A stretch of DNA of 64,000 nt from Trogon surrucura. Lineage: Eukaryota > Chordata > Aves > Trogoniformes > Trogonidae. This document shows positions 12,281 to 26,040 of this stretch, in pieces. Positions within the stretch are counted from its first letter, which is position 1. The number at the start of each line of letters is the position of its first letter. The stretch lies in contig CM036618.1 in the NCBI GenBank assembly GCA_020746105.1, positions 13,189,001 to 13,253,000 of the forward strand, written 5' to 3'. Both the position numbers and the translations under genes were made by a program. The notes beneath the pieces are model-generated. The model worked only from the letters and a program-made list of their open reading frames with translations, had not been told where the DNA came from and made no database searches.

Positions 12281-15200
12281 ACTCTCCATAAATTGTAAAA
12301 ATGTGTGGTAACTGTTCGCATGCTTTTTACAATATTATGTATATATAAGTAAGTACTACAAATGACTTACAAAATTCAAAAGTAGATAGAAGATGGCTTA
12401 GACACATTGCTACCATTAAAAGCTAAAAACTTAATAAAATATTTCATAGACCAATGTATTTTAACAGCCTGGGAAGAAGTATTGTGATCGTTTAGAATGG
12501 GGATAGTAGAATTTCACACACAAACTCCCGATTCTTCTCCAGTCTTCGTCACTGAACAAGAGTATACTTTTTAGATAGGCACTTGGTCTTGATTTAAAGC
12601 ACTAAAACAAGAGATAATCTACCAGGTCTGTAGTGGGATCAGGCCCTACTTATGCTAAATGGCACACTGGTAGAGCTGTTAACTCTTTCTAGTGTGACAA
12701 CACAGCAGTAAAGTTAAAGGAAATGAAGGCTACAGCTTAGAAATAAGGTAAACAGTGGAATAAAATAAAATAAAAACAAAAAATCCCCAAATCCCCAAAA
12801 CACAGCAGCATGAATCAGGGTAATCTTAAAAGCCACTGTGGCACTTGCTAGGAGCCTGGAGTAGCTAGTAAATCAAATAAGAGGACACAGTACAAAAACT
12901 GTTGGTTGCCAGAAGGCAAAGAATTGTTTGAACTGGTTATAGCTGTAGCACTTTTTTTTTCTTCTTCCTCTTTTTTTCTCCTAAATTACTCTGAAAAGAC
13001 TCAATACAAAGAGAAACTTACAGAATTCCCTCTGGAACTGAACAAGACTCCAAATGATGGACTTTTGGTAGGGATATTTTTCAATCTCCGAGACAAAAGG
13101 GAATACAGAACACATTATATTCAGGAATTCTGTCTGCTGTTTCATGGTGGTAAAAATCCCTTCATCTTTCCTGGCCAGGGTAGCCCCACTACTAAGGCCA
13201 AGCAAAATGGGATGAGAGCAAGCATATGTCAAGAAATAGATTCAGAGAAAAGGATCAAAAAATCTCTTTTTACACTTACAAAAACATTTTTACACTTATA
13301 TAACACGTTCTTGGAATGGAAAAACGCAGACTTCAAGACAAATAGTATAAGGAGCCAGATTTACAAATATTTACAAGGATTTCTATGGGTCTGGATCGGG
13401 GGCTGATGAAGGTGCTGTCATTTATTTGCTTTGGTTCATTCCTATTCAAGCAAGTCAAGGGGACGTTGAGTATAAAAGTATCAACCGTCTCTCCAGCAGC
13501 TTGAGTGCTCTTATGAAATCTCACCAAGTACCTAAATAACTATGCAAATCTCATCTGAAGTATTTAGTTGCTGCATTCCCTGCTCAAAATGCAACTTAAA
13601 GTCTGTCATCTCTACTTTCTAAGAATATGACACCAGCATACAGAGCAGGCCAGGTACTGAACTTCACAACACTAACCTGTGCTTCCATGCCTTGTTTTAT
13701 GTGGTACCACTTCTTAGTATTTTGAAGGTCACAATTTCTCATACACTGACACTATGAAACATTCAGGTTGGCATTCGATTCTTCATAAAAATCACCTGGC
13801 ACGTGAATAATCATATGCCATATTAACATTAGTCCTGGGGAGCTATGAGTGCCAAGCTACGAGCATACACCAACAGCGTGGCGTAAGGAACATGCCTGAA
13901 GAGCCCAGTGAAATGAATGGCTATAATGTTGGTGAGAAACACCGACACGTATATAGATGTACACAAGTAATAAAAATAGGCTAAGCCGGTTTTATTATGC
14001 AGACGTGCTTAGTGCTAAGTGTCTACACAGTATTACTATGGCTCTGCTGTCAGACTGATCGTTAGGTAACAGTGAATGAATTGTGAGTCTCAGCCCCAAG
14101 TTGTCTCTTCTTCCTTGTCCAATCTTTCCCTGTGCCTTCAGCTTCCTCGCAGCATGCTTGCCAAGCCACTCCCAGTAAATCTCTACCAGCTCATCCTGAC
14201 TCTTTCTCCTACTTTCCCACCTAATGCCACTTCTCATCACCCTGGTGTTTTTATCTGCACTTTTCCCTTTTTGGCTTTTCATCAGCAAAATCAGTGACAG
14301 CAGCTATGTTCACAGCACGCAAGATGTATAAGGAAAAGAAAAAGAGGTAGGCTTGCTTAAGCTGCAGAGGAATTCACATGGGCAACATCTTCTTGACATT
14401 TAAAAGCTCTTGGCATCTTCAGGCACAAAGATAACACAACCACTCCCAAGAAGTGTGGAGGGATGGATGTCCAGGTTGCCAGCTTGGTTGTCAGCATCTC
14501 ACAGAGCAGCAGCCACTGAACAGGAGGGACCAGCGACAGGCTTCCACATGTTTAACTGATGCTGCACACTATACAATATCTGAGAGCGTTTTATGTTAAA
14601 AAACCCAGGTTGTAAAGCTAAGTGAATTACGCAGCTTATAATTACGTTGTGTAAAGCTTCAACAACTCAAGGCAGCCATCCAAGAAACACTGTGATTTAC
14701 AGTCATGAGATGAAGATGCAGGGAGGAAGGCAAGACTGATACAAACGTCTCCCTTGCATGTGGGCAAACGTGTGGGGTTTGTACATGTCGTGCACTCCTC
14801 TGACTACTCAAAACCAGACTGGTTGGAGAAGAAAATGTTTGTGGAGAGGAGCCAGCTGTGGGCAGGAAGAGCAGAACCAGCCATGCTCGTGAGCAGTAAC
14901 GGCAAGTGAGACACGCAGCACAATATTCTCAGATCCTAAAGGGTCTTGGTGAATCTAATCACTCAAAAAGTGGGACAGGATGAAGAAGTCTGGGAGGAGT
15001 TGATGTCCTCGAGGAGGAGACTAATTTTGATATCCTCAAGTAGAAAAAAGAGAATTCAAACTACCAGGGACAGAGGTTGTTATTTATATTTTCTACAGGT
15101 TATTCTACATTCCTTCTTCCTTCCTCACCCCTGACAAAGCAGTGCTGAGTGAATCTATTTGTTTGACACTTGTAAGGAGGGAAGCAGAGTTCACTGTCCA

Positions 15201-18200
15201 CTCATCTCATCACCTAGGTTTTTAGGCGGAGGCTTGAACAGGTTTTGCTTGTTTGTTTGTTTTTCCCAGAACAAATGCAGAAATAAAGCCAACTCTTGCT
15301 GTCTGCCCTTGATAAAGGGATAAAACAGAAACAGAAAAGACACTGGGGTCAGAGATGTCACTTGCATTCATACTTTCTTTTGAAAACTAGCTATACTTGT
15401 GGAAAAAACTTCTCAGGACATCTAGGATAAAGCTCTTTTAAGGTTAAAAGAATAATCACTTTGCTTCTGTGCTCTGCTTGCCACATAGATCTGTTGTGGG
15501 GGAAAAAAAAAAAAAGCAAAACATCTTAAATCTGACAGGCATGGGAAGCCCTGAGGAGCTGCAATTCCCCAAACAATTAGTCTCGAAGTTTCCATCAAAT
15601 TAGTGCCTGACACTAAATAAAGTCACTTGAGAGTCTTTTTGCTGATGTCATACTTCCATCCTATTCCAGTACTGGTGCTCCCAACTTGTTTAGAAACATT
15701 ATTTTTCCCTAATTTGAAAGGAGCTAGGTTGATTTATAACTCTGAGAAACTGGCCAAAATCCAGACGGACATCAAACCGCTAGTCCGTAACTTAATCTGT
15801 TCCCTCAAGAAACCAAATGAATGTGTTTTTTTATTACTGATGACAGTAAACAACAAAAAACTGTAACAATTTTTAAAACTTCTGTATGATCAGGAACAAC
15901 AGAAAACTGAGCAATTTTACTATTAATGCCAAACTATTTGAAATTATTGAAAAGAAAACAAAGAGAAGACTCCTTTTCTCTAACACAGCATCCACAAATC
16001 ACGCACAGAATAATAACAGGGAAGTTATTATATAGTCAGTAGCAGGGAACTTGATTAATCCAGTTTATTTCTACCTGGGTGGTAGCAATTAGAACTTGGA
16101 TATCTAATCTAAACTAGTCATCAAGGCTTCAATGTGCAATGGAGAGAAACAGGCACTCAATTCACCAAGAGGTAATTCATCCCATGCTAAAAGCATATAT
16201 ACAAGATAAGTAGGATTAACTGCTCACTGGAGATGCCTACTCTTGTTTTACTAACAAGAAAGCCTACACAATTAGTTTAGACTAAACGTTTAACTTCTAG
16301 ACAGCTAGAACGGCATCAAAAAGAAATCCCACTCCTCGAGCTCAGACTGAGCTGATTCTCCCAATTCAGGGACAACTGCAGAGCCTACAGCCAACCCGTG
16401 TTTCAATCCTCGTGACCCAAACCCAGGTACTACCTGCCTGGCAAAGGCCAGTGAGCAGGCAGTGGATCTTGGCTGAACTTGTAGGACAAAACACCAGCTC
16501 AACATTACAGCAGCCCTTGCACAGACTCTTCCCAAGAAATCATCTTTCTGCCAATTCTGCCACTTAGCAACCTCTTTCAAATAGCTCTTTTTTGAGGGTC
16601 CAGATTTACTAATAAAAACCACACAGCTTTATGTTCTCTGATTTCTCTGGCCACTGTCATACGTTCAGTCTGCTAATAAGCTTCTCTTGGACGAAAAATG
16701 GGGACTACAACAACTTATTTATTTTTAAAGGCATTTTTAATGGTTTTGACATTGTTTTAATAGTTTCGACATTGACTTGATGAAACTTAGATGGAGAAGG
16801 GCTGGTTCCAACTGGTAATTGATACATAGGAAAGAACACAATCATTTCCACAGTATTATATTTCTAAAATTCTATAAACTTATATTGTATGAATGTATCA
16901 GTAAGAGGTAACTTTAGAAAACAGCATCTGTCTGGTGTTACATGAAGGATTAGTTGTAACAATCCCAAATCATCTACAATGCTTAGTTTCAAGTGCCCAG
17001 AGACAGTAGGAAGTCGTCCTTCTCCAAACAGCACAGGTCATTTTGACATTTTAAGAGGACTAAGTTACTAGGCGTCTAAGTACAGCAAAAGTTAATTAAT
17101 CGGGTTGAAGTAAACCCGCTCACACCCAAGGGTGCCAGTTCAGATACCGTGTTGCTCTCTTTACTTCCAGGTCTCATGACACGTTTCTGTAGATTCTTGC
17201 TTTTCTTAAAAAATTGTCCTCTGAATGTAGAAATAGCATGCAGTTATTGTCAACCTCAGCCTTAGTTAAGCTTCTTTGATCTGCTTTCAACCATGACATA
17301 TACTCACTTCGTCCTTGCTTTTGCTCTCTAAAGCAGTTCATAAAACTTGAAAAAAGGACTGCTTTGTATCATATGGAAAATAACTGTGCTGCAACAAATA
17401 ATACCAAGGCTGAAAAGCCTAAAATTAGACCTGCAAGCTTTGCTTTCATTGGCAGAGATGTGTGTGCATTCGTATTATCCTAATCCTACATTCTACCTCT
17501 TCTATTCTTGTGAAACATACTACTTTCTGAAAAACACTGAGGTTTAAAATTAGCAAACCTCTCTGATCAAAGAGTATACTGACCTTGGTTATCGGCTATT
17601 TTGATCACGTTCACCTTTAGGCTTTAACAGCAAACTACAAGATCAGCTCATTTTCAAAAGCAGTAGCAAGTAAAAGCACTTGCAGAACAAAAAAAACTGA
17701 ACATCTCTGAAATGGTGCCTGGAATAATACTGTAATTTCCAGATTCTCTTTTTTTTTTCCTCCTAAAACTCAAATACAAATCTAATAGTTGTATTTTTCT
17801 ATCCTGAAAGCAAGCTAGTAAGTAGATAGGCACTATATAATGTGGTTGGTGCTGGGCAACATGAGACTAACAGTGATCATCTAGTCATAACAAGTTAGTA
17901 TCTGTGATATACCCATTCTCTGCTCAGCTACATCCATTCAGTTACCACTGTAGTCAACAGAGGGAATAAATAAGAGAAATGTATCCAAAAGGTCAAACTT
18001 CATGGATTTTCAAATGAAGAAAGCTACAGAGAGGCTGAAGTGAAACTGATGCTAGCTACTGCCTTAGTGCAAGCTGTTGCTAGTGTAATGTTTATTTTGA
18101 GAGTCACCTGGTGGAATTTGAGGATGAAGTGAGATTGGCAGTGAGCCCGAAGGGGGTATAGTCAGAGCAGTCCAATTTCAACAGACTATCAAAATGAACC

Positions 18201-21000
18201 GTTGGGAGTTATTTTACAGGTTTACGGCTATAGCTCACTCTGAAGCACAGTGTTATTAATATTTGTAGAACACCATGATATAAATAGCAAAACTACATCC
18301 ACCAGCTAGATACCTGCAATATGCTCTGACAGAGCACTTTTTAGGTAACTGAATACCATTAAATGTGCCACAAATGCTATAGTTGAGCTAGGATATTAAA
18401 TAGAGATATAAGCAATGCAACAGCTACTTATCCATCAAAAAATACTGATGTGAATCTCTAACGTAGCACTAGCATTAACAGCCTTAGGCACTTAATCAGG
18501 TGTGACCTTCTGTCACAAAACAGAATTTAATTCTAGCACCGTTACAGTGAACAAGGAGTCAAACAGCTTCTTGGAGTTAGGACCAGGGGAAGTCTAGATA
18601 AAGCTAGTCCTGAACTGTATTGAGTGTTTCCCACTGGAAAATCTGTGGCCATAAAAAGCAATGTTTTCAAAGTAAGACAATGAGCAGCCAGAGAATACTA
18701 TTTATTTCATTATACTGATTTTGTCAGTATTTCCTAGGGTTTCCTACACCCTGGAAACTGCGTAGGCTGCCCTTCAAGCTTCACTTACCCAAGCAACAAG
18801 CTCCACGGGTCACATAGTGGCATTTCAGACAACGTTGAGCTTCTGGAAAAAGAACTGAGGCTGGTTGCGTCACTGAGACAAAACGGAGATGTTAACCACC
18901 AACTGCCTCCTGAGTAGGCTGTCACAGCATGGAAACCCTGGGAAAGGCAAATACACCTTTCTCAGGAGGAGGAACTTTTGTCCTAGTTCCAGCCTAACCA
19001 TGAGGTAATTCCTTCCTGGGACAGCTCTTCATTTGTGCCTGATTAAGCCAGGTAATTACCTCCTGGATTTTGTGGGCAGGAACACAATGTGCAACAAGTC
19101 CATTTATGGAGTTGTGGTTTCAGTCTCAGGCTTAGCTTTCTGTTCTTACATACAAAGAGTTGCTTTTAATGCCTTGATAAATGCCACCTTTCAGGATTCT
19201 CATATTCAAATTCTTCTAATGATTCAATCACTACGGACATGCCTAGACTTGAATATTAGTTCAGACTAAAATGAGTTAGTGGATATGAACTATAAAAGGT
19301 ATTCCTGAGGAATTCAAGGTAATAACACTCTTTATCCTTTCCTGATTCTTCAGAGGAGCATCTTATTAACATAGCTATGTTTCCAGAGAGTAACAACTCT
19401 CTAGACTAAAAGTATCATATATAGTACATAGAACTATCTCAGAACAGCTTTCCCCAAAGAACAGCAGCAACAGGAGAGCATCTCTTTGCTATTCGCTTCA
19501 CGACATAAAGGTGATCTCTCATTTTACATAGAAGGTATGAGACTCGTAGACCTAGATACTTAGAGAAATAAATTTTATATTATTTATTACTGATAATAAT
19601 GAATAATCAGTAGTAGAATTGATTCTACTACAGGATTTTATTAGAAGTGCACTAGAATTACCACATAAAAATAATAAAAATTGTTAAAGATTCTGCAGTG
19701 AGCTGTAGAATTGTTTTTAAAAGATTGAAATTAACTTCAAATTAAATTAAGTCTATTTTAAAATATTCCCTAAAGATCCCAAGATCCTGACACAAGCTAC
19801 GCACACTGGTGCTGAATACTTTATAAACCCTATACACTCCATACTACATCGTATAGAGGTTCTGCACAGAGATAGAACATACCTTTGAAAATTTTTCCAT
19901 GAATAATGTAGAGAAAAGTACGTTAGGCTGACAGAGCAGAATTAACAGCACGATATCCTGAGTTTGCGAAATAGCTCAGTAAGAAATTTTTCCTCAAAGC
20001 TTCACGCAGATCTTGGGGAAATAGGAGGTTAAACTTATGACCTGAGCATAACTGACGCAGGATTTTTATTTCTTAGGAAAAACAGGTTATCATTCACGTA
20101 GGCTGTGCTGTCTTCAGGTCTTTATTGAGGTGGAGCATCTTTGTGGTAGGTGGCCACTGTCATCAAACCAGTGGGTGCTGAGGTGGGTTGAGCACTGGAC
20201 TGCCAACACCACCCAGCCCCCAGGCACATCCCCAAGGCAGAGCCCTGGTGCCAGCACCAGATGCAGAAGCAGGACCCCAGCAGCATTCTCTGTGCTTTAC
20301 TCCACGCCACCCAGTCCCCAACCAGGGAAGAACTTATTTCACTTTAAAGCAGTCTAGGCATGAGCTAATGATGCATGGGAGATTATTACCTGACACAAAC
20401 CCAGAAGAAACCATCTGATAAAAGAAAAAAATCAGATGGGTTGAGTAAGCTTCACGCTGGTGAATATATTCCTATCATAGTCTCCTTTTTGAACAGTTAC
20501 TTTATCTGCTCACCGCAGAAAGAGATGCTTGCTGCTTTCCACCAGCCATATTGTGCCTTTTCAGTTCCTGAGGCTTGTTTTTACTTTGGCTGAGTGGAAG
20601 AGCGATTTGGAGAAATCCTTGCAGGATACGGCAGAGCGCAGGGAGCTCTCGTGCTTACTAATTGATGGATGCTGCCTAGGAAGAGAGGCAGGAGGAGAAC
20701 CGTTTCCTTCCTGCTTGTTCATCTGTCCCCCTGGGAACAAGCAAAAACCGCAGTGACACATTAAGGCATGTGCTGTCAAAGTGCCTCAGGCAGAGCAATA
20801 AGCAAAGTACCAAGTGACTGAACCCTTTCAGCTAGCCATGGGATGCAAGGCTGTTCTAGCCACAGCACAGTCCCACTATAGGTTAGCCATACCTTTAAAT
20901 CTTTCATTCCGAGCGATAAGAAGTCCCGTTGAATGATCTGAAGCTACAGGAAGAGAAGCAATTGGTAAGCTCTTTTGATGAAAAACAACTAGACTCTGGA
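12281..21000. other. Long repeat-poor non-coding stretch
   Basis: About 8.7 kb with no recognisable transposon. The longest frame, 166 codons at 12,906-13,406 on the plus strand, is AT-rich with a low-complexity Ser/Phe run at its start and shows no family motif. A GC-richer block at 20,100-20,340 carries a minus-strand AATAAA (20,126 to 20,121). If VSNL1 is correctly placed this is intron 1 sequence, where the low transposon load could reflect conserved non-coding elements; that needs alignment. Confidence 0.5.
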
Positions 21001-21087
21001 GTTCATAGAATCATAGACAGTTCAGGGTTGGAAGGGACCTCTAGAAACCATCTAGTTCAGGCCTCCTGCCAGAGCAGAGGGGTTGGA
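21001..21087 (-). repeat. CR1 3'-end fragment
   Basis: This short antisense tail has TTCATAGAATCATAGACAG followed by GGGTTGGAAGGGACCTCTAG and a C-rich CR1 block. Only the last 85 or so bases of the element are present. Confidence 0.9.
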
Positions 21088-24000
21088 AAGTTCTACTTTC
21101 AGAATAAACACCTAAAGTGAAAGTTTGCCACACAAGTCTCGAAGTCTTGCTATTCTGAAAAAAAACCCTGTACAATCAAATCTTACATATGGCAGATTTT
21201 CATCTTTTGTCTTCCATAATGTGGACTTGGCTGACAGCACTTAATAACAACTTAATGGAGCCTGATGGAGTTGAATTGGCTTGTATCCAGTGTAACTGGT
21301 GTTCAAAGGATTCCACTTTTAAATATTTTGCCAGAATACTAAATGTGAAGTAATGATCACCCACAGTTGGCCAAAGAAATGGAGATTTTGCAGATGAAAA
21401 ATAGGGAATACACAACTTCTGGACCATTAAACATAAAATACATACCTTTCATTTTCTTCTGCTCTAGCACTTTAAAAAAAAGTATTTTTACCAATCTCGA
21501 TCTTTGCATTGTCACACCCTTTCCCCTCTGAAACAAGCAAAACTAGATAATAGCCACTCCTGCCACGTCTTATTGTAGTGACAAATCTCAGCCACAGCAA
21601 TAGACTAGTAGAATGTAACTGGTTATGTCTGTTTAATGTACTATACTGAGAAATCTTCACATTCCAGATTATTCACAGTCTAACTGATTTCTAGGTGATG
21701 CTCCACATGTTGAAATGAAAACGGCACAAAGCTTGTCTGAAATGGAATCGGGCTCCCAAAACTCTACCGTTTTACAGCCTGCTATAAAACATGTGACTTA
21801 GAAGAGGTCAGTTGCATGCTTCTTTCTAAATAACTTCAAATACAAATGAGAAACTGATCTGGGATCTTACTTTTTTATGGTACTTTGACCACTGTGTGTG
21901 CATAAGCAATTTTTGTATGTGCAATGGAGTGCTGACACGTGTATTTTATTATGAAAAAAAAACTAAGAAGAAAAAATACGTCAAGGACTACGGCTAAACT
22001 CATAATTAAAACTGATGTAATAATTGTATGTAAATGTAATACATAATCAATTCATTGTAATTAAAACCCAGTGGTATCAGAGACATGCATCTCCCCATTA
22101 TCTAACTAAAGAGCCCAATTCGTGCTCTGTAGCCCACTTCCTCATCAACCCTAGTCCAAGTGGATCATCATGATCACAACATCACTCAGCTGAGAGATAT
22201 CAGCAGCAAAATCACACGAACCTGGGAAAGATGTAAATAACTGTTTACTTCCACTTAAAAAAATATCCCAAAACTAGACCAGTGGCGCCTAACGATTTAA
22301 ATTTAGGGTATACGATAATTATTACTTTTAGTTCATTAATACTTTTACTTCATTTTTAGTTCATCAACTACACATAAGCACTTGCTTCTGTAAGATTTTA
22401 TAAGGGGAGCAAATATTTCTAAATTGTGCTGTTTAGGTTTGTACCAAGTACCTCAGAAAGCCAAGAGCAGAGACAAGCCTCAGAAACACGTCACAGGCAG
22501 CTAATGATAACAACATTGTATTGGTCATCACTCTATTGGAGGATGATTATACAGTGATTTTAACCTGACATAATTCAGTTCTGCTTCCAGAAAGGGTTAC
22601 ACCCTCCAAACAAAACTTCTCTTGATTTTTGAAAGAACTCTTTGCCTAATGTCTTTTGTATACCCTAGGATTTGTATGGCCATATGCAAGGCATGACAAA
22701 TTTTTTTAACTTGCCATACCCCTTCAGACAGAAAAGAGAAAAAAAACCAAAACAAGTCATTTGGGTGAGCTAAACCCCAAGGCATAGGTGGCAACAGGGA
22801 AGCAAGACAGTAGGGAAAGCTTCTCTTTCTAACAGACGTACGTGATTTGGTGACCATATTAATCCAGCCAGGAAAGGTTGGGTTGGGCTGGTCGGAGAGC
22901 TCAGCCCAAGCTGGTGCCACTATTAATCCTCCTGCTGCCAGCAACATGACCTGGTCATGGTAGTGTTGGGTTGATGGTTGGACTTGACGATCTTAGAGGT
23001 CTTTTCCAACCTTAATGACTCTGTGAACACACATCACCTGGTGCTGGGGTAATCAGACATCATGTTTCACTTGGGACAGACCAGTATCACACCAGAAGTC
23101 CAATGGGACATCGCTTTTATCCAAATTTCTAGGTTTGCATACTCATTCTTTTCAAATCCCCAATGTGGTCAGCCCACTAAGCAGATCTTGTATTACTTGT
23201 CTCACTGCTAGATGCAGAAGACAATCATCAATATGGGAATGATACCTGAACTGTATGAGCAACTCTTTTGAGGACGAGATTGGCCTTTACTGATGTATGG
23301 GACTGAAACACTTCTAGCTTATTGGTGAAAAACTTACACAGATGCCAAACATTTTTCCACCTTGACTTGTAACAAAAAGAAAATGTAGTTTTGCGGTGTT
23401 GCCCAAACTCTTTCAAATTAGCCTTGCAAACTCAGTTCCTCACATAAAAGGACCCTCACCATAGCACTGTAATCAAGTGAACAGGTAAAATATGGTCTGC
23501 AATTCACTATGAGAATCAGGGTCTTGGATTCGATCCTCTGCTTTGCTTTCAATTTTGTAAAAGCTCTCGGACAAGTCACATTTCACCTTCTGCTTCATTA
23601 TGTAATACAATGTGAATGAACTCGTGTCAAATTCTATAAATTTGTCAATACTGTAGGTATCATATCCCATTCAAAACTGACATCAGTGATGCAAAATTAC
23701 ATGACACGTAAATATACATGCAAAACAATGAGCAACTTGCCATTTAAATACTTCGAAACCAAGGCTCCAAACTAGCAGCTCTTTACTGCAGAAAAGCAGG
23801 ATTTTTAAAAGCAGTAGTTCAGTCATAAGATCAATGAATCATATGATGAGAGAACACATAAAATCTTATGCAAACGCTTCAGATTTTATTTTTCAATCTT
23901 TCTCCCCGCTTAGTTTCACATCCCAAATGCCTCTAGACAAGTAAATTCCCCTGCACCCACAGAGAACTCACTGCCAGAGGGAGCCTGCATTGGACATACT

Positions 24001-25998
24001 TTTCTGGTCATTTTTAGGACTTACTTAAAACTTAAAACCATCTCAGTCCCCTTTCTTCTTCCTCAACAGCTATATCTATCACCCATCTCACACAAACATA
24101 TAAGCAAAGTAATCACAGTTCAGCTAGTCAGCTATCGGCATCTCAGCAAGGCTTTCTCCAAGCACCTCACTCAGATGCTTTCACACGAGCACAGCTCTGA
24201 CACAGCTTGGCTACCATGACATCCAAAGAAGCAGTTCAGAGAAAAAATCAGCTGGATTTACCACTAAATTCAGTGTTTCCTGGAAATTCAAAATTTCCCT
24301 GTGAAGTTTTCTCACAACACCTAAAAAAATCATGAAAAGTGGTGCATCTGTTGGCAATTTTCTAATTAACCATCCTTTTCACAAGAGGTTCTCTACTCCT
24401 CAGTCTTTCCTAGATGCTGACACCTTTGCCTTCTGCTATCTTCAAATGCTATTCTACTTTTCAATATGTCTCCCTTCCTTTTTGATTCATTTAAAATGTC
24501 CTCTCCCTAGCACTGAAATCCTCACAGATCTCATCCTGCCTACATCTCTGACATGATTCATGATCACACCTTCTCCTTTTCCCCAAGTCTAGGCTACGAG
24601 CTTGCTGAACACTTACACCTACATTTCTAGTCAACTCTATGTGTTCAAACCAAGAGATTTATCCATGTATTTAAATTTAATCATTCGCAGAAGTGTTTTG
24701 ATGGTTCAGAATGTACTTTGCACTATTCAAATCCATTCCTTGATCCAATTTTTCCAGTAGGGATCTGACAGATCAGGTCACAGAATGAATCTCTATATTT
24801 GTAAGGCTTTGGACTTTGATCCAGCTACTTCAGGATGAAATTGTTTCACAAAAGAAATTTCCAGTTCACATTTTAATAAAGAAATACCATCAAGCCATCT
24901 TCCCATTTGCTCTTAAATATTTCCTGATGTCTGTGCTTGTTGACAGCACTGCTAATGCCACTGCCCATTGATGGCACACATTTCCTTTCACTCTACAGCC
25001 ACCTCTAAGTCAGTTTTACTGTAATTTGAATTTTTGCAGCATGGTCAATTATCACAGCACAGCTGACACATGGTGACTTTGCCCCTGTAACCTCTCTGAA
25101 TTTGATCTCTTTTTTTTTTGTTTATTCTCCTAGATGCAACATTTATAGAAGAGTACCTCATTACTCAAGTGTCCAATGATACCACCAACTGATCATTCAG
25201 AACAAACAAAAACCTGTTAATTTTTGCAGACTTCTTGAAGGTATTTTCAATGTAAAACAGAAGTACAAGACTAAAATGGCTACTAGCTGCTGTGTAGGTC
25301 TTAATCTGATTGGGAATCTAATAAATTACTATTCTGAGTGACGAAATGCAGAGTTGCACAAATAGGGCATAGGTTAGTTGTCTTGCACAGCTTTGGATGT
25401 CGAAGCCCTTCTGAATATATCAATGCCGACAACAGTAAACAGTTGGGTTCACTGGGCAACACTGAGAAATACAATCTCCAGATATCTCTGTTACATATAA
25501 TCCCAGAACAACCTTGAACGTTTCATGAACTCTTTCTTTTATCTGGAGACGAGCTGACATTGATCTATTGCTCATCACTAATACGCTCTAATTGGCAACA
25601 GGGAGATGCATACAGCTGGAATGAGTCACATATTGCAACACCTTGAAATTTGTATGGAAGAAAGTGGCATTTTCAAAACACCTTTCTGTCTCCTCCTGAG
25701 CCAACGGTAAAATATAAGACATTCATTAAAACTCAGGCCATAGTCAGACATAGTCATTTTTCATGTGTTCGAAGCATGTGAAGTTGTAGGATTTTTGTTT
25801 CATTTTAAATAGACAGTATTTCGGCAACATTAAAATAGCAATACAAAGTAATGATAGGACTGCTTGACACTGAAATACAAATTACTTTATTATTTTATAT
25901 TTACTGTGGATTTCTCATGTAACAATTCAGAAGCTTGTTAAATTGTTTTCATTTAGTTATAGTTGCGTATTACAAAAAAAAATACATTCAGTGAAAAA
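21088..25998. other. Non-coding apart from the CR1 fragment at 22,948
   Basis: AT-rich unique-looking sequence. Nothing else recognised. The part at about 25,540-25,720 is evenly complex, without runs or decayed repeat, and is the kind of sequence worth aligning for conservation. Confidence 0.5.
22948..23026 (+). repeat. CR1 3'-end fragment
   Basis: This is the sense-strand CR1 3' UTR: a TAGTGTTGGGTTGATGGTTG block, then GACTTGACGATCTTAGAGG and TCTTTTCCAACC, ending in a degenerate octamer tail. It belongs to the same tail type as the copies at 5.5-6.3 and 57.9-58.5 kb. Confidence 0.9.
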
Positions 25999-26040
25999 TA
26001 GAATCATAGAATGTTAGGGGTTGGAAGGGACCTCTAGAGA
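25999..26040 (-). repeat. CR1 3'-tail fragment
   Basis: Only about 40 bases remain: TAGAATCATAGAATGTTAGG followed by GGTTGGAAGGGACCTCTAGA. This is an extreme 5' truncation, or the rest has been deleted. Confidence 0.85.

Noticed and set aside
12906-13406. 166-codon plus-strand frame
   Set aside because: AT-rich, starts with a Ser/Phe run from a T-tract, no known motif and no splice or promoter context; plausible by chance in 64 kb.
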